Positions 18,217 to 26,880 of a stretch of 46,602 nt of DNA are shown piece by piece (position 1 is the first letter of the stretch; the number at the start of each line of letters is the position of its first letter). The stretch comes from Calothrix sp. HK-06 (GTDB lineage: Bacteria > Cyanobacteriota > Cyanobacteriia > Cyanobacteriales > Nostocaceae). The notes under the pieces are model-generated. The model was not told where the DNA came from. It saw only the letters and a list, made by a program, of their open reading frames with translations, and did not search any database. Both the position numbers and the translations under genes were made by a program. The stretch is taken from the NCBI RefSeq assembly GCF_001904745.1, contig NZ_MRCD01000069.1, forward strand, positions 1-46,602. Direction: 5' to 3'.

Positions 18217-18768
18217 ATGTTGATTTCCATCGATGCCCACATCCCCTTTCCTCGTTATATCGTTTATGTCACTTATCGAGATAACCTAACCGACCTTGTA
18301 CCTTACATGTCAAAGGTTAGGCAAATTCAGTTTAAATCAAGGCAAGAGCAAGACGGGCTTTTACATTTAGTACACGAGTGGTATGGCGGTGCCGATGTTC
18401 CAGCACTAGCGCGCGCTTTTTTAAGCGAAGATTTACTCAATTGGACAGAAGAATCTATTTGGGATAATTCAGAATATACAAATACTTGGCAAATCAAAAC
18501 CCACTTTTTTACTGAAGCAGTGTACTGTAGAGGTAAAAATTACTTTCTTGAAGATGATAAAGGAACGGTTATTCAGAGCCGAGGCGAACTTATCATTGAC
18601 CCGCAGCAAATAAAAGGTACGCCACAACAGTTAACAGTAATGATTGCCCGCATTGTTGAGAATTCATTAACAAAACAGATTACACCGAATTTTCAACAAA
18701 TGAGTCAAGGAGTTTGTGAATACTTGAATAAATCTCAAGCTGGGGAGATGTCAAGAAATAATTATTAA
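18217..18768 (+). CDS. SRPBCC/START-like protein of unknown function (183 aa)
   Basis: The sequence starts with a short N-terminal strand and FPRYIVYVTYRDNLTDLVPYM, then alternates predicted strands (KVRQIQFKSR, LLHLVHEWYGG, NTWQIKTHFF, AVYCRGKNYFLED, RGELIIDP) and ends with a long helix (QQLTVMIARIVENSLTKQI). This pattern fits the SRPBCC (polyketide cyclase/START) fold, which binds hydrophobic ligands; the exact family is unknown. It ends 29 bp before the glycosyltransferase on the same strand, so the two are probably co-transcribed. A role in handling a lipid or carotenoid substrate for that enzyme is an inference. No clear ribosome site precedes the ATG. Confidence 0.55.
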   Translation: MLISIDAHIPFPRYIVYVTYRDNLTDLVPYMSKVRQIQFKSRQEQDGLLHLVHEWYGGADVPALARAFLSEDLLNWTEESIWDNSEYTNTWQIKTHFFTEAVYCRGKNYFLEDDKGTVIQSRGELIIDPQQIKGTPQQLTVMIARIVENSLTKQITPNFQQMSQGVCEYLNKSQAGEMSRNNY

Positions 18769-18797
18769 ATAAATTTTAAATTAAGTTTAAATCAATT

Positions 18798-20093
18798 ATG
18801 AGTCATTTTGGTATTATTTGTCCTCCCTATCCTGGACACTTAAATCCCTTGTCTGCATTAGCTAGAGAACTTCAATCGCGCGGTCATTATGTAACCTTTT
18901 TACAAATTCCAGATTTAGAATTGAAGGTGCAATTAGAGGGAGTAAATTTTTATCCTATAGGACAAAATATCTATAGACCTGGTTCAATTGCTGAAACCTT
19001 TGCTCAGTTGGGTAAGTTAAGCGCAATAGAAGCGCTGCGTTACTCCCTTAATTTTGAAACGCAAATGGTTGAAATAATTTGCCAAGATGCGCCCAAAGCC
19101 ATAGCAGCGACAGGTATTGAAGCTTTGCTAGTAGATCAACTTGCACCTGCTGGTGAGACAGTCGCAGAATATCTCGACCTACCTTTTATCTGTGTTTCTT
19201 CGGCTCAGGTAATTCATCGTCGAGTCGATGTTCCTCCTTTTTTCACTCCTTGGAGTTACAAAAATATACATTGGGCAAAAATTCGCAATCAAATAGCATA
19301 TTCTCTATTAGACCGTAGCTGTCAACCAATTTTACGAGCAATTAATTATTACCGCAAACAGTGGAAGTTGACTGACTACCGTCATATTTACGCTTCCAAT
19401 TCAAGACTTGCTCATATTAGTCAACAGCCTATAGCGTTTGAATTCCCAATTTCTGATTTACCATCACATCTTCATTACGTAGGGCCGTTACGAAATCCTT
19501 CGCCACAGTTAGTTTCCTTTCCGTATGAGAAATTAACTCAACAGCCAATGATTTATGCCTCTTTAGGTAGCGTGCAAAATACCAAGTACTCAATATTTCA
19601 CTGCATTGCTGCTGCTTGCGAAGAGTTAGATGTACAACTAGTAATGGCGCATGGGGGTGGGTTAAATCCACAAGCAGTAAGTTCTCTACCTGGCTCTCCG
19701 TTGGTCGTTGAGTATGCCCCACAACCAGACCTGCTAGCATACGCAAGTCTCACCATTACCCATGCGGGAATGAATACAACATTAGACTCCCTTAGCTATG
19801 GTGTACCTCTAGTGGCAATACCCATCACGTTTGAGCAACCAGGAACTGGCGCCCGAATTCGCTCGACAGGAGTAGGAAAAGTAATTTCTCTATCAAAATT
19901 GAATCAATCAAGCTTAAGATTAGCAATTAAGCGGGTATTAGAGGAAAATTCTTACAGAAAAAATGCACTCCGGATTAAACAGTCAATTCTTCAAGCAGGT
20001 GGCGCCAAACAAGCAGCAAATGTTATTGAGCAAGTTATTAAACCTCAATATTCTGTTGTTGCAAGGGCAAACCAAACCAGCATCAAATATTAA
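18798..20093 (+). CDS. UGT-type (GT1) glycosyltransferase
   Basis: A 431-residue GT-B enzyme. The N-terminal acceptor domain begins FGIICPPYPGHLNPLSALARE. The C-terminal donor domain has PMIYASLGS and the UGT signature around residues 310-355 (HAGMNTTLDSLSYGVPLVAIPI, then EQPGTGARI). Relatives include macrolide glycosyltransferases and zeaxanthin glucosyltransferase (CrtX); in cyanobacteria such enzymes glycosylate carotenoids, sterols or other small lipophilic molecules. The exact acceptor cannot be assigned. It follows the SRPBCC-like gene by 29 bp. Its stop overlaps that of the convergent MFS gene by four bases, so there is no room for a terminator. Confidence 0.82.
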   Translation: MSHFGIICPPYPGHLNPLSALARELQSRGHYVTFLQIPDLELKVQLEGVNFYPIGQNIYRPGSIAETFAQLGKLSAIEALRYSLNFETQMVEIICQDAPKAIAATGIEALLVDQLAPAGETVAEYLDLPFICVSSAQVIHRRVDVPPFFTPWSYKNIHWAKIRNQIAYSLLDRSCQPILRAINYYRKQWKLTDYRHIYASNSRLAHISQQPIAFEFPISDLPSHLHYVGPLRNPSPQLVSFPYEKLTQQPMIYASLGSVQNTKYSIFHCIAAACEELDVQLVMAHGGGLNPQAVSSLPGSPLVVEYAPQPDLLAYASLTITHAGMNTTLDSLSYGVPLVAIPITFEQPGTGARIRSTGVGKVISLSKLNQSSLRLAIKRVLEENSYRKNALRIKQSILQAGGAKQAANVIEQVIKPQYSVVARANQTSIKY

Positions 20094-21601
20094 CTGGCGC
20101 GTGAAAGATTTTTTGAATGTGGAAATAAGACTTCCCAAAGCTGACCCAGAGGTATAGAACGCTGCTCCCAAATAAATAACAATGGTAGCAGTGCAAAAAG
20201 CCGCAGACCAGCAGACAGAGAAAATAGCACGTCCCAACCATCAGTACTAGCAAGAGTTGTGCTGACACCACCAACAATAATTCCCATTGCTCCAGTCACA
20301 CCAGGAACTGCTGCTGCAAGCGCAAAATAAATAGACCTATTTGCTGTCTTAGCCACTCCCATTAAAAGATTTCCGCTGCACAAGTCAATTGCCGCCCAAG
20401 TGGCACCACCTAGCAAGTGCAATAATGGGAACCAAATCCAAAGCGAAACTGCGTTACATCCACCAAACAGCCACAGTAAAGGTGTTAGCGCAACCAAAAC
20501 TCCCACTGTTACCAAAAGCGGACGATTTCCAACTCGGTCGGCCAACTTACCCCAAAAAATTAACATTAACAAATTGGCGCCAGTTCCCAAGCTGTTATAA
20601 ATCGTTACCACACTGACATCTATAGACAATTTGTCCAGCAGGTAAAGGTTAAAGAACGGAGCGCTGACATTAACAGCAAAGCTCCATAAACCAGAGTAAA
20701 GTAGAAATTTTAAAAAATTAGCGTCTTTGAGGAAGCTAGCAACAGTTTCCCACCCCTCTAACGGGACTGTATTTTTACTTAATGGAGATTCTTCTATCGG
20801 GTTTACATCAGTCATCAAAAATTGATAGCCCAGACTGATTAGCCCAAACACAATTCCTATAATCAAGACCACACCAAAGCCCTGCACTCTTCCACCAGGG
20901 GACTTTGACACCATTAATCCCAACAACGGTACAGACACAAGATTCATTAGGTTAATGGAACTATTGCGAAAGCCAAAATATCGTCCTCGCAAACGCTCTG
21001 GTACTAAAGCTGCCATCCAGCTAACATTAGAAGCACGACCAAAAGCTTCGATAATATTAGTCACTAAGATAATTGCCAAAGTCAACTGTACCAGAAGAAC
21101 ATGTTCGACGATATGGAATGAGCCTCGAAAGAAAATAGCGAGCGCAACAATTAACCACAACAACCGCGACGATAAGAAAATGCCTATCGACCACTTTCTT
21201 CTGCTAGTACTTCTATCTGCAAAATAAGCTCCTAGTGGTTGAAACAGATTTAGCAGTTGAGGAATAGAAGCAAGCAAGCCAATAAAGACCGGACTGGCGC
21301 CTAAATCTAGCAAGAAATTACTTAGTAATACTCCACCAATAATGTTGTAAAACAGTGTAGCGAAAACACCTTCAATAGTTGATGCTCGAAGGCTAGACCT
21401 AATTTCTGGTTTAGAAATTTTTTGAAGCTTCTCTGCAACAAGTACGCTTTCTGCTAATATCCTTTGTTGACTTTGCTCTAAGGATATAGGACAGGCTAAA
21501 TATGAGATTTCGTCTCTAACTTTTGCATTCATGTTTATAGCCAATATTGCAAGACTTAACAGCAGCAAGCTATAGCGCTTAGACTCAGACGCCCACAGCA
21601 A
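20090..21601 (-). CDS. Major facilitator superfamily transporter
   Basis: A membrane protein with about 11-12 hydrophobic segments. The MFS loop 2-3 motif is seen in degenerate form after the second helix (PLGAYFADRSTSRRKW). Residues before about 75 form a hydrophilic N-terminal extension. The annotated length (503) uses TTG 21601; internal ATGs at 21532 and nearby would give about 480 residues, and neither has a good ribosome site. The substrate is unknown. The gene is convergent with the glycosyltransferase, and their stops overlap by four bases. Export of a glycosylated compound would be a neat link but is unsupported. Confidence 0.8.
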   Translation of the reverse strand: MLWASESKRYSLLLLSLAILAINMNAKVRDEISYLACPISLEQSQQRILAESVLVAEKLQKISKPEIRSSLRASTIEGVFATLFYNIIGGVLLSNFLLDLGASPVFIGLLASIPQLLNLFQPLGAYFADRSTSRRKWSIGIFLSSRLLWLIVALAIFFRGSFHIVEHVLLVQLTLAIILVTNIIEAFGRASNVSWMAALVPERLRGRYFGFRNSSINLMNLVSVPLLGLMVSKSPGGRVQGFGVVLIIGIVFGLISLGYQFLMTDVNPIEESPLSKNTVPLEGWETVASFLKDANFLKFLLYSGLWSFAVNVSAPFFNLYLLDKLSIDVSVVTIYNSLGTGANLLMLIFWGKLADRVGNRPLLVTVGVLVALTPLLWLFGGCNAVSLWIWFPLLHLLGGATWAAIDLCSGNLLMGVAKTANRSIYFALAAAVPGVTGAMGIIVGGVSTTLASTDGWDVLFSLSAGLRLFALLPLLFIWEQRSIPLGQLWEVLFPHSKNLSRAS

Positions 21602-22054
21602 ACAGATTATTCTGTAAAAGCTCCTCTTAAATCTTCCATGTCAGTTTATAATCTACCCGGAGGTAGAAGTAAATACTACAAAACAGTGTATAATCAAGCC
21701 ACACACTGTTATAAAGTAGCACATTAATCAAAAGTTGGCAATTCTACAATGAATACGTAGGTTGGGTGTAAGGTAGCTTGAGCGCAGGGTAGTGCAACGC
21801 AACCCAACATAGATAAGCTTTATACCTTTACTTAAGCAAACTCAATAGGTAATTATTTATACAAAATAATGTTGTTTTTACTTAATATTAATATATAAAT
21901 CTTAGTGATATTCCCACAGCGAATGCAGCTTCACTCCCCAAGCTGGTATTTGACGTTGTTCAGCGATTAAATGCTCAAAAATGGCTGCAACTAGTATTAT
22001 ATAGAAGTCACATTCTTACATACTAGTCACAAATTTTAATATTGGATTACGATA
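21602..22054. other. Intergenic spacer (453 bp)
   Basis: No gene seen. It holds AACAGTGT and ACACTGTT arms near 21684-21713 (possible operator or hairpin close to the MFS start) and a dispersed palindrome at 21757-21810 with ends GTTGGGT and ACCCAAC. Confidence 0.45.
21757..21810. repeat. Dispersed palindrome, GTTGGGT type
   Basis: Outer arms GTAGGTTGGGTG and CGCAACCCAAC enclose GAGCGCAGGGTAGTGC. This is a well-known kind of cyanobacterial spacer palindrome. It is non-coding. Confidence 0.55.
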
Positions 22055-22432
22055 ATGCAATCGAGTCATAATAAAGTTGTTTTTGGTAACGCTAAACTTG
22101 AAGGTGCAAGTCGGGGGGGTTGGTTTATTGGGCACTTTATCAACCCTCCTGACGACGCCCGCTACAGTGAAGAAGTTGAGGTTAAATGGGCTGTTCACTC
22201 GAATGGCGATAATAGAAGCGAATGGGCTGTAAATAATGAAGCCACTACGTTATCTATATTAATAAATGGACGATTTCGGCTGGAATTTGAAGATAGAGAA
22301 ATTGTACTATCTCGTGAAGGCGATTATGTTTTGTGGCGCCCAGGTGTTCCGCATACTTGGGAGGCTGAGTCTGATTGCACTATCCTGACTGTTAGATGGC
22401 CTTCAAAGGCAGGGGATAGCGTAGCAAAATGA
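22055..22432 (+). CDS. Cupin-domain protein
   Basis: A 125-residue single-domain cupin. The second half has the cupin motif 2 shape: GRFRLEFEDREIVLSREGDYVLWRPGVPHTW in separate strands, where G-x5-P-x-G-x-PH is recognisable. The first metal-binding motif is weak: WAVHSNGDNRSEW has a single histidine. Homologues in cyanobacteria are often mislabelled signal peptidase I. No enzymatic role can be given; it may bind a small molecule or a metal. It stands alone, with an opposing Nudix gene 11 bp after its stop. Confidence 0.7.
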   Translation: MQSSHNKVVFGNAKLEGASRGGWFIGHFINPPDDARYSEEVEVKWAVHSNGDNRSEWAVNNEATTLSILINGRFRLEFEDREIVLSREGDYVLWRPGVPHTWEAESDCTILTVRWPSKAGDSVAK

Positions 22433-22443
22433 ACGCTGAAAAA

Positions 22444-22992
22444 TCAAATTTTTAGTAAGTGTTTAGCTGCTTTCAAAATCAACACGCAACTAGGAGCGTG
22501 AGTAATTTTACTATCTATTACCATTTGCACAGCAGTATCTAAAGGGACATAAAATTTTTCTATCGTTTCTGTACCTTCTTGATCTGTTTCGGTTGTTGTT
22601 AGCTGCTTCGCCAAAAACATATGCATAGGGCAACGTACAATCGATGTATCTAAATCAACTACGCCTAAATCAATTAATTCTGAGGCTATGATGCCAATTT
22701 CTTCTCTTAGTTCCCTATGTGCGGCTGACTGTCTTGGCTCTTTCTCCTCTACTGCACCAGATACAACTTCAATACTTTCTTTACCCAGTGCATAACGGAA
22801 TTGTTTAGTTAGATATACATTCTTATCATTATCTATTGGCAAAATAGCAACGCCTGGTTTCATCTTAACAATAGCATATGTCCCAGGTATACTATCAGGC
22901 TGAAGCACTTGGTCTTCACGAATGCTAATAAATGAATTATGATACTTTACTTTCGTTTGTTGTATCGTCCAAGGACCGTGTTGTATTGGCAT
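22444..22992 (-). CDS. Nudix hydrolase (ADP-ribose pyrophosphatase-like)
   Basis: A 182-residue protein with an exact Nudix box: G79-x5-E85-x7-R93-E94-x2-E97-E98-x-G100. The order of strands around it (YLTKQFRY before, DLDTSIVRCPMHMFLA after) resembles ADP-ribose pyrophosphatases, which split ADP-ribose or ADP-sugars into AMP and the sugar phosphate using magnesium. Substrate assignment is tentative. It lies 15 bp downstream of a four-helix membrane protein gene on the same strand, so the two form an operon. Its 3' end faces the cupin gene. Confidence 0.88.
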   Translation of the reverse strand: MPIQHGPWTIQQTKVKYHNSFISIREDQVLQPDSIPGTYAIVKMKPGVAILPIDNDKNVYLTKQFRYALGKESIEVVSGAVEEKEPRQSAAHRELREEIGIIASELIDLGVVDLDTSIVRCPMHMFLAKQLTTTETDQEGTETIEKFYVPLDTAVQMVIDSKITHAPSCVLILKAAKHLLKI

Positions 22993-23007
22993 TTTAAATT
23001 AGCCTCA

Positions 23008-23412
23008 TTATTTGACTTCTGATATAGCAGATTTAGGTGAAACAGAGGAATATACAAATATGGTAAATAAAATGCCGAAAATTAGGTCAATAACACCTGG
23101 AAGCAAATAAAATGGGTGAATATTGCCTACTATACTATGATAAGCCAAGACAGAAAAAACCGAATATTGCGCGTAAATTCCTAGTTTGACAATGCTGAAA
23201 TTCTCAGGGATATCTTGACCAACCCACCAATAGCCAATTCCAATAACAAATACCAATGCTAGAAATAGATGTGAATATTCAGGATTGATTAAGGGTTCTA
23301 CATTAAGTAACTTGCGAATCCATTGGTCGGATAATAGTAAAAACACAGATTCGACCCAATTAATAACAGCTTTTAACTGAAATATGTATTTCCATGTATT
23401 TTGATTATTCAT
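23008..23412 (-). CDS. Small membrane protein of unknown function (134 aa)
   Basis: Not recognised. Three to four membrane segments are visible (around AVINWVESVFLLL, HLFLALVFVIGIGYWWV, IYAQYSVFSVLAYHSIV and LPGVIDLIFGILFTIFVY). There is no signal peptide and no conserved charged catalytic pattern. It is first in a two-gene unit with the Nudix hydrolase (15-bp gap), and a 434-bp spacer precedes it. Its function is unknown; the pairing gives no specific hint. Confidence 0.6.
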   Translation of the reverse strand: MNNQNTWKYIFQLKAVINWVESVFLLLSDQWIRKLLNVEPLINPEYSHLFLALVFVIGIGYWWVGQDIPENFSIVKLGIYAQYSVFSVLAYHSIVGNIHPFYLLPGVIDLIFGILFTIFVYSSVSPKSAISEVK

Positions 23413-23847
23413 AACTTATGCCTATTAGTTATTAAATAAACTCATACCCAGCTATAGATAATAAGGTAGGGGGGCAGTGCCCACCCCTACAAGAGCAAAC
23501 TTGAGATACCGCAGCATGTAATTAATTACAAGCTTTTTTAAGAATAGTTCCAGTAATTGCGTTCTTACTTCTTCCTTTAGGAATGTCTATGTATTAAGTT
23601 ATTTTGTAACGACAAACACAAATATAGAAACGTGTAATTTATCTAGTGGGAGACGATAATGTTTTCCCGTGGTGTTGGAAAATTTGTGCTGCTGATATAT
23701 TTAACAATAAAACCTGCTTTTAGGAATAGTATTTAAAGAGTTTTTAATCCCAATAGTTAGAGGCAATAAAATTTACTTGTTTCTAGGATAAGCGTACATA
23801 GATACGATTAATACGATTTAACTAATATAAGTAATAAAAAACAAAGA
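23413..23847. other. Intergenic spacer (435 bp)
   Basis: No gene seen. It contains a dispersed GC-rich palindrome (23466-23490) and AT-rich DNA before the esterase-like gene; both flanking genes are transcribed outwards, so promoters for both are expected here. Confidence 0.45.
23466..23490. repeat. Dispersed palindrome, GGGCAGTGCCC type, copy 1
   Basis: GTAGGGG...CCCCTAC arms around GGCAGTGCC. Related copies are at 26852-26872, 30194-30215 and 33530-33551. It is a short intergenic repeat. Confidence 0.6.
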
Positions 23848-25197
23848 ATGGTTATGACAGTAACTTCTACGCAAGCAGCTTTGGTGGTCAGAGATGCAGC
23901 ACACCCACTCTCAGGCGCCGCATCAGACTACGATAGATTATTAGATTTAATTGGTGATGCTCGCTTTGTTCTAATTGGTGAAGCTTCCCACGGTACCCAC
24001 GAATTTTACTCTCAACGCGCGGAAATTACCAAACGTTTGATTCAAGAAAAAGGCTTTACAGCAGTAGCTGTTGAGGCAGACTGGCCCGATGCTTATCGGG
24101 TTAATCGTTATGTGCGTGGAGTAAATGACGACTCCACACCGAGTCAAGCATTAGAGGGTTTTGAGCGCTTCCCCAGTTGGATGTGGCGCAATACTGATGT
24201 AGTGAATTTTATTGGCTGGTTGCGACAATATAATGATGCGCTACCCCCACAGGCAATTAAGACGGGTTTTTATGGACTTGACCTATACAGCATGTATGCT
24301 TCAATCGATGAGGTGCTGAAATTTCTAGACAAAGTTGACCCAGAAGCTGCACAGCGCGCTCGTTCTCGATATAATTGCTTCTCACATTTTGAGGAGGATA
24401 ACCAAGCGTATGGATATGCAGCTACTTATGGTTTGAGTGAGTCTTGTGAGAAAGAAGTTGTTAATCAGTTGTGCGAATTGCAACAGCGAATGCAAGAATA
24501 TGCGGAGCGCGATGGGCAGATTACAGAAGATGAATTATTTTATGCCGAACAAAACGCGCGCTTGGTAAAGAATGCTGAGGAATACTACCGAACAATTTTT
24601 CTCGGGCAAATACTGTCATGGAATGTCCGGGATAAGCATATGGCAGAGACTCTTGATTATCTCGTACAACATCTTAACCGTCAACACGCTCCTACCAAAG
24701 TTGTAATATGGGCACATAACTCTCATTTAGGCTATGTACGCGCGACAGATATGGGAATAGCGGGTGAACTGAATCTGGGGCAAATGGTACGTGATAAATA
24801 TAGTGATGATACCATCTTGGTAGGGTTTACCACTTATACAGGAACAGTAACAGCAGCATCGCGTTGGGGTGGGTTATCGGAATTAAAAATAGTGCGTCCG
24901 GCTTTGCCAGAAAGCTACGAAGCTTTATTTCATGATACAGGATTACCTAGCTTTTTCCTGAATTTAAAGCAAGATGCGGATGCTGTGAGAGAGTTAGAGA
25001 AACCTAGATTAGAACGAGCAATTGGTGTTATTTATCAGCCACAGACTGAGCGGATAAGTCATTACTTTCACGCGCGGCTTCCTGACCAATTCGACGCAGT
25101 GATTCACATCGATGATACCAAGGGCGTTCAACCACTTGACCGCATCCCACATCAAGACAATGTAGAACCACCTGAGACTTATCCTTCTGCTCTTTAG
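23848..25197 (+). CDS. Erythromycin esterase-family protein
   Basis: A 449-residue protein. The family hallmarks are visible: GEASHGTHEFY near residues 48-58, VEADWPDAYRVN near 76-87 and WAHNSHLG near residue 289-296, which supply the conserved histidine and glutamate residues of the active site. Family members hydrolyse macrolide lactones (EreA/EreB), and also include succinoglycan-biosynthesis-like and uncharacterised hydrolases that are common in cyanobacteria; resistance cannot be inferred. A second ATG lies two codons in (23854). It is monocistronic. Confidence 0.87.
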   Translation: MVMTVTSTQAALVVRDAAHPLSGAASDYDRLLDLIGDARFVLIGEASHGTHEFYSQRAEITKRLIQEKGFTAVAVEADWPDAYRVNRYVRGVNDDSTPSQALEGFERFPSWMWRNTDVVNFIGWLRQYNDALPPQAIKTGFYGLDLYSMYASIDEVLKFLDKVDPEAAQRARSRYNCFSHFEEDNQAYGYAATYGLSESCEKEVVNQLCELQQRMQEYAERDGQITEDELFYAEQNARLVKNAEEYYRTIFLGQILSWNVRDKHMAETLDYLVQHLNRQHAPTKVVIWAHNSHLGYVRATDMGIAGELNLGQMVRDKYSDDTILVGFTTYTGTVTAASRWGGLSELKIVRPALPESYEALFHDTGLPSFFLNLKQDADAVRELEKPRLERAIGVIYQPQTERISHYFHARLPDQFDAVIHIDDTKGVQPLDRIPHQDNVEPPETYPSAL

Positions 25198-25345
25198 TAC
25201 TTTATCACTCATGTTCTACTTTTTACAATACTTGTACCTATCCGACACATGCGCGTAGGAGTTTTAGTTTGGTAGGAAAACTACGAAAGTGAGACACGGT
25301 TATTTACTCCTTAAAAAGTGTGAGAAAACGGTAAATGTTTAAGAT

Positions 25346-25681
25346 TTAACTTGACTCGGCTCTTTGATAAACTGGAAAATTCAGTTTCCGATTTCGGGCA
25401 GTTGTATTCTTAGCACAAAAATCATAACAATTGATTGCTTCTTCAGTGAGAGCATAAGTGGGGTGTATAGTACATTTGAGACGAAAGTCGTCTGTGAAAA
25501 ATCGACAATTTGGACAAGGAATTTGATGCAAACGCTTTACATTCTTCATTCCAATATGTGTAGATACCCACATAGACCGCAACATCAGAAAAATTAATGC
25601 ACAAATAGTGACAAAACTAAGAGGAGCGGTAACAGGGCGTAAAACGAAAGCCTCAATTAGGGGACGAAGTAGTTCTGGCAT
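25346..25681 (-). CDS. Membrane-anchored cysteine-motif protein (111 aa)
   Basis: Function not recognised. A hydrophobic segment (about residues 20-36, PLSFVTICALIFLMLRS) is followed by a cysteine-rich part: IPCPNCRFF, KCTIHP and AINCYDF. The arrangement C-x2-C-x9-C with a further C-x-D resembles a small metal- or cluster-binding knuckle on the cytoplasmic side of a membrane anchor. I have the impression that similar short proteins occur in other cyanobacteria. It is monocistronic, with spacers on both sides. It could bind zinc or an iron-sulphur cluster; this is not certain. Confidence 0.6.
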   Translation of the reverse strand: MPELLRPLIEAFVLRPVTAPLSFVTICALIFLMLRSMWVSTHIGMKNVKRLHQIPCPNCRFFTDDFRLKCTIHPTYALTEEAINCYDFCAKNTTARNRKLNFPVYQRAESS

Positions 25682-25926
25682 AGCTTATAACGATGCATTC
25701 TGAAAGTAATTTGCAACTCCTCAGTGTTTTTATGACTCCTCAGAGTATGCAAAATTACCAGAATTTTGAACAGTATTGTATATTTTGTCAAGATTTGTTA
25801 ACTTTCCCGCTGTAATTAAGGCATTAACCCAACATTCTGTAAAAATGAATACAGAAATTATTTTAATTACTTCTCTCTGACTTGGTTAAAGGGAAGTGTT
25901 TTCAGAAGTTTCAATGGAGGAAGGTA

Positions 25927-26175
25927 ATGTCTCTTCAAACAACTCATTCAGTTTGCTCACCAGCACCCGCCCTCGTTAGAGCGATAGTTTCAGGTTGGAA
26001 TCCGGTTTGTCACATCACCTACACTCGCGATACCTGGGTTAAAGTATTGCAGGCGCCTAGTGAATACGCATTTGATGAAGCTAAATTACTCTGTCAAGAA
26101 TCCCCAGACACTTGGATTGCCTGGGTACCAGACTATGGTGAGGTTATTCTCGATAGAAGCCATTTTTATTGTTAA
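25927..26175 (+). CDS. Small hypothetical protein (82 aa)
   Basis: A strong GGAGG at 25916-25920 with correct spacing selects the ATG at 25927 (MSLQTTHSVC) rather than the in-frame upstream start at 25882. The protein has no membrane segment. It carries a compact pattern (GWNPVCHITYTRDTWVKVLQ, then DTWIAWVPDYGEVILD) that looks like a small beta-rich fold. The family is unknown. Another small gene follows 72 bp downstream on the same strand, so they may be co-expressed. Confidence 0.65.
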   Translation: MSLQTTHSVCSPAPALVRAIVSGWNPVCHITYTRDTWVKVLQAPSEYAFDEAKLLCQESPDTWIAWVPDYGEVILDRSHFYC

Positions 26176-26247
26176 TGGTCGGGTGCGTTCATACGGGACG
26201 CTATGACAAGTTAAATCAATATATAAATTATTTATTCTTTGACTGGT

Positions 26248-26484
26248 ATGAAGACTGAGTTATCTATAGATTGGGATGAAATGTTTGAGTATCTACCGGG
26301 AACTATTGTAGAACTCACAAATGAACCGGGAGTTTTGTATCGGATTGATTACTATGAAGTTATGATGGTACCTCCAATCTGGTTAGTGAATAGTCCGCGT
26401 CCACGTTATCCCCATGAATTACGGATTGTGTCCCGTCAAGAAGTACAAGTTTGTGAATTGAAGACCCAACTTGCTGTGGTTTGA
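26248..26484 (+). CDS. Small hypothetical protein (78 aa)
   Basis: The protein begins MKTELSIDWDEMFEYLPGT; the in-frame TTG at 26239 would add three residues but is a poorer start. The sequence is beta-prone (TIVELTNEPGVLYRIDYYEV, ELRIVSRQEVQVCEL). Family unknown. It lies 72 bp after the 82-aa gene and is followed by a decayed gene remnant. Small soluble proteins of this kind are common in filamentous cyanobacteria. Confidence 0.55.
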   Translation: MKTELSIDWDEMFEYLPGTIVELTNEPGVLYRIDYYEVMMVPPIWLVNSPRPRYPHELRIVSRQEVQVCELKTQLAVV

Positions 26485-26529
26485 ACAGGTTAGAGCAATT
26501 ACTAGAAAGCTCCAGAGCTAAATTTATAA

Positions 26530-26847
26530 CCTGGAGCATTTTCCATTAGTACTACTGGTTTAAGACACCTTTTTTATGTTGAGGTGCAGCAGCAACTGTT
26601 GTAACTTCTGCGAGTAAATCCAGAGAAACCCCCATTTATTTCAAGGTTTCCATCAAATCAAGAAGGGTTTGTTGTAAAATTTTCCAGAGAAGAATTTTTT
26701 CAAGTTCTGTTTAAGACAATTGCAATTGTTGTAAGAGTATTAATCAAGTTTCCAACTATTAAACAAATTTATAAAGAGACTTTACCAGAGCTTACTAATC
26801 AATCTTTTTGGGAAAGCTATTTAGAAATCAATAAATACTCTCAATAG
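26530..26847 (+). pseudogene. Decayed gene remnant (about 106 codons, internal stop)
   Basis: In this frame the sequence reads like a natural protein tail (segments NPEKPPFISRFPSNQEGF, EEFFQVLFKTIAIVVRVLIK, LPELTNQSFWESYLEINKYS) and ends at TAG 26845-26847. It has one internal TAA at 26602-26604, next to QQQLL and LLRV, where CAA to TAA would explain the break. No start codon or ribosome site is present. The family is not recognised. It may be the 3' end of a former oxygenase-, desaturase- or reductase-like gene, but this is not known. The rest of this 396-bp spacer has no gene. Confidence 0.4.
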
Positions 26848-26880
26848 TAAGGTAGGCACTGCCGACCCTACATAAAGATT

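Noticed and set aside
18798-20093. Naming the UGT-type enzyme crtX
   Set aside because: It resembles that group, but there are no carotenoid genes nearby and acceptor specificity cannot be read from sequence.
23848-25197. Calling the esterase-like gene a macrolide resistance gene
   Set aside because: The family is broad and most cyanobacterial members are uncharacterised.
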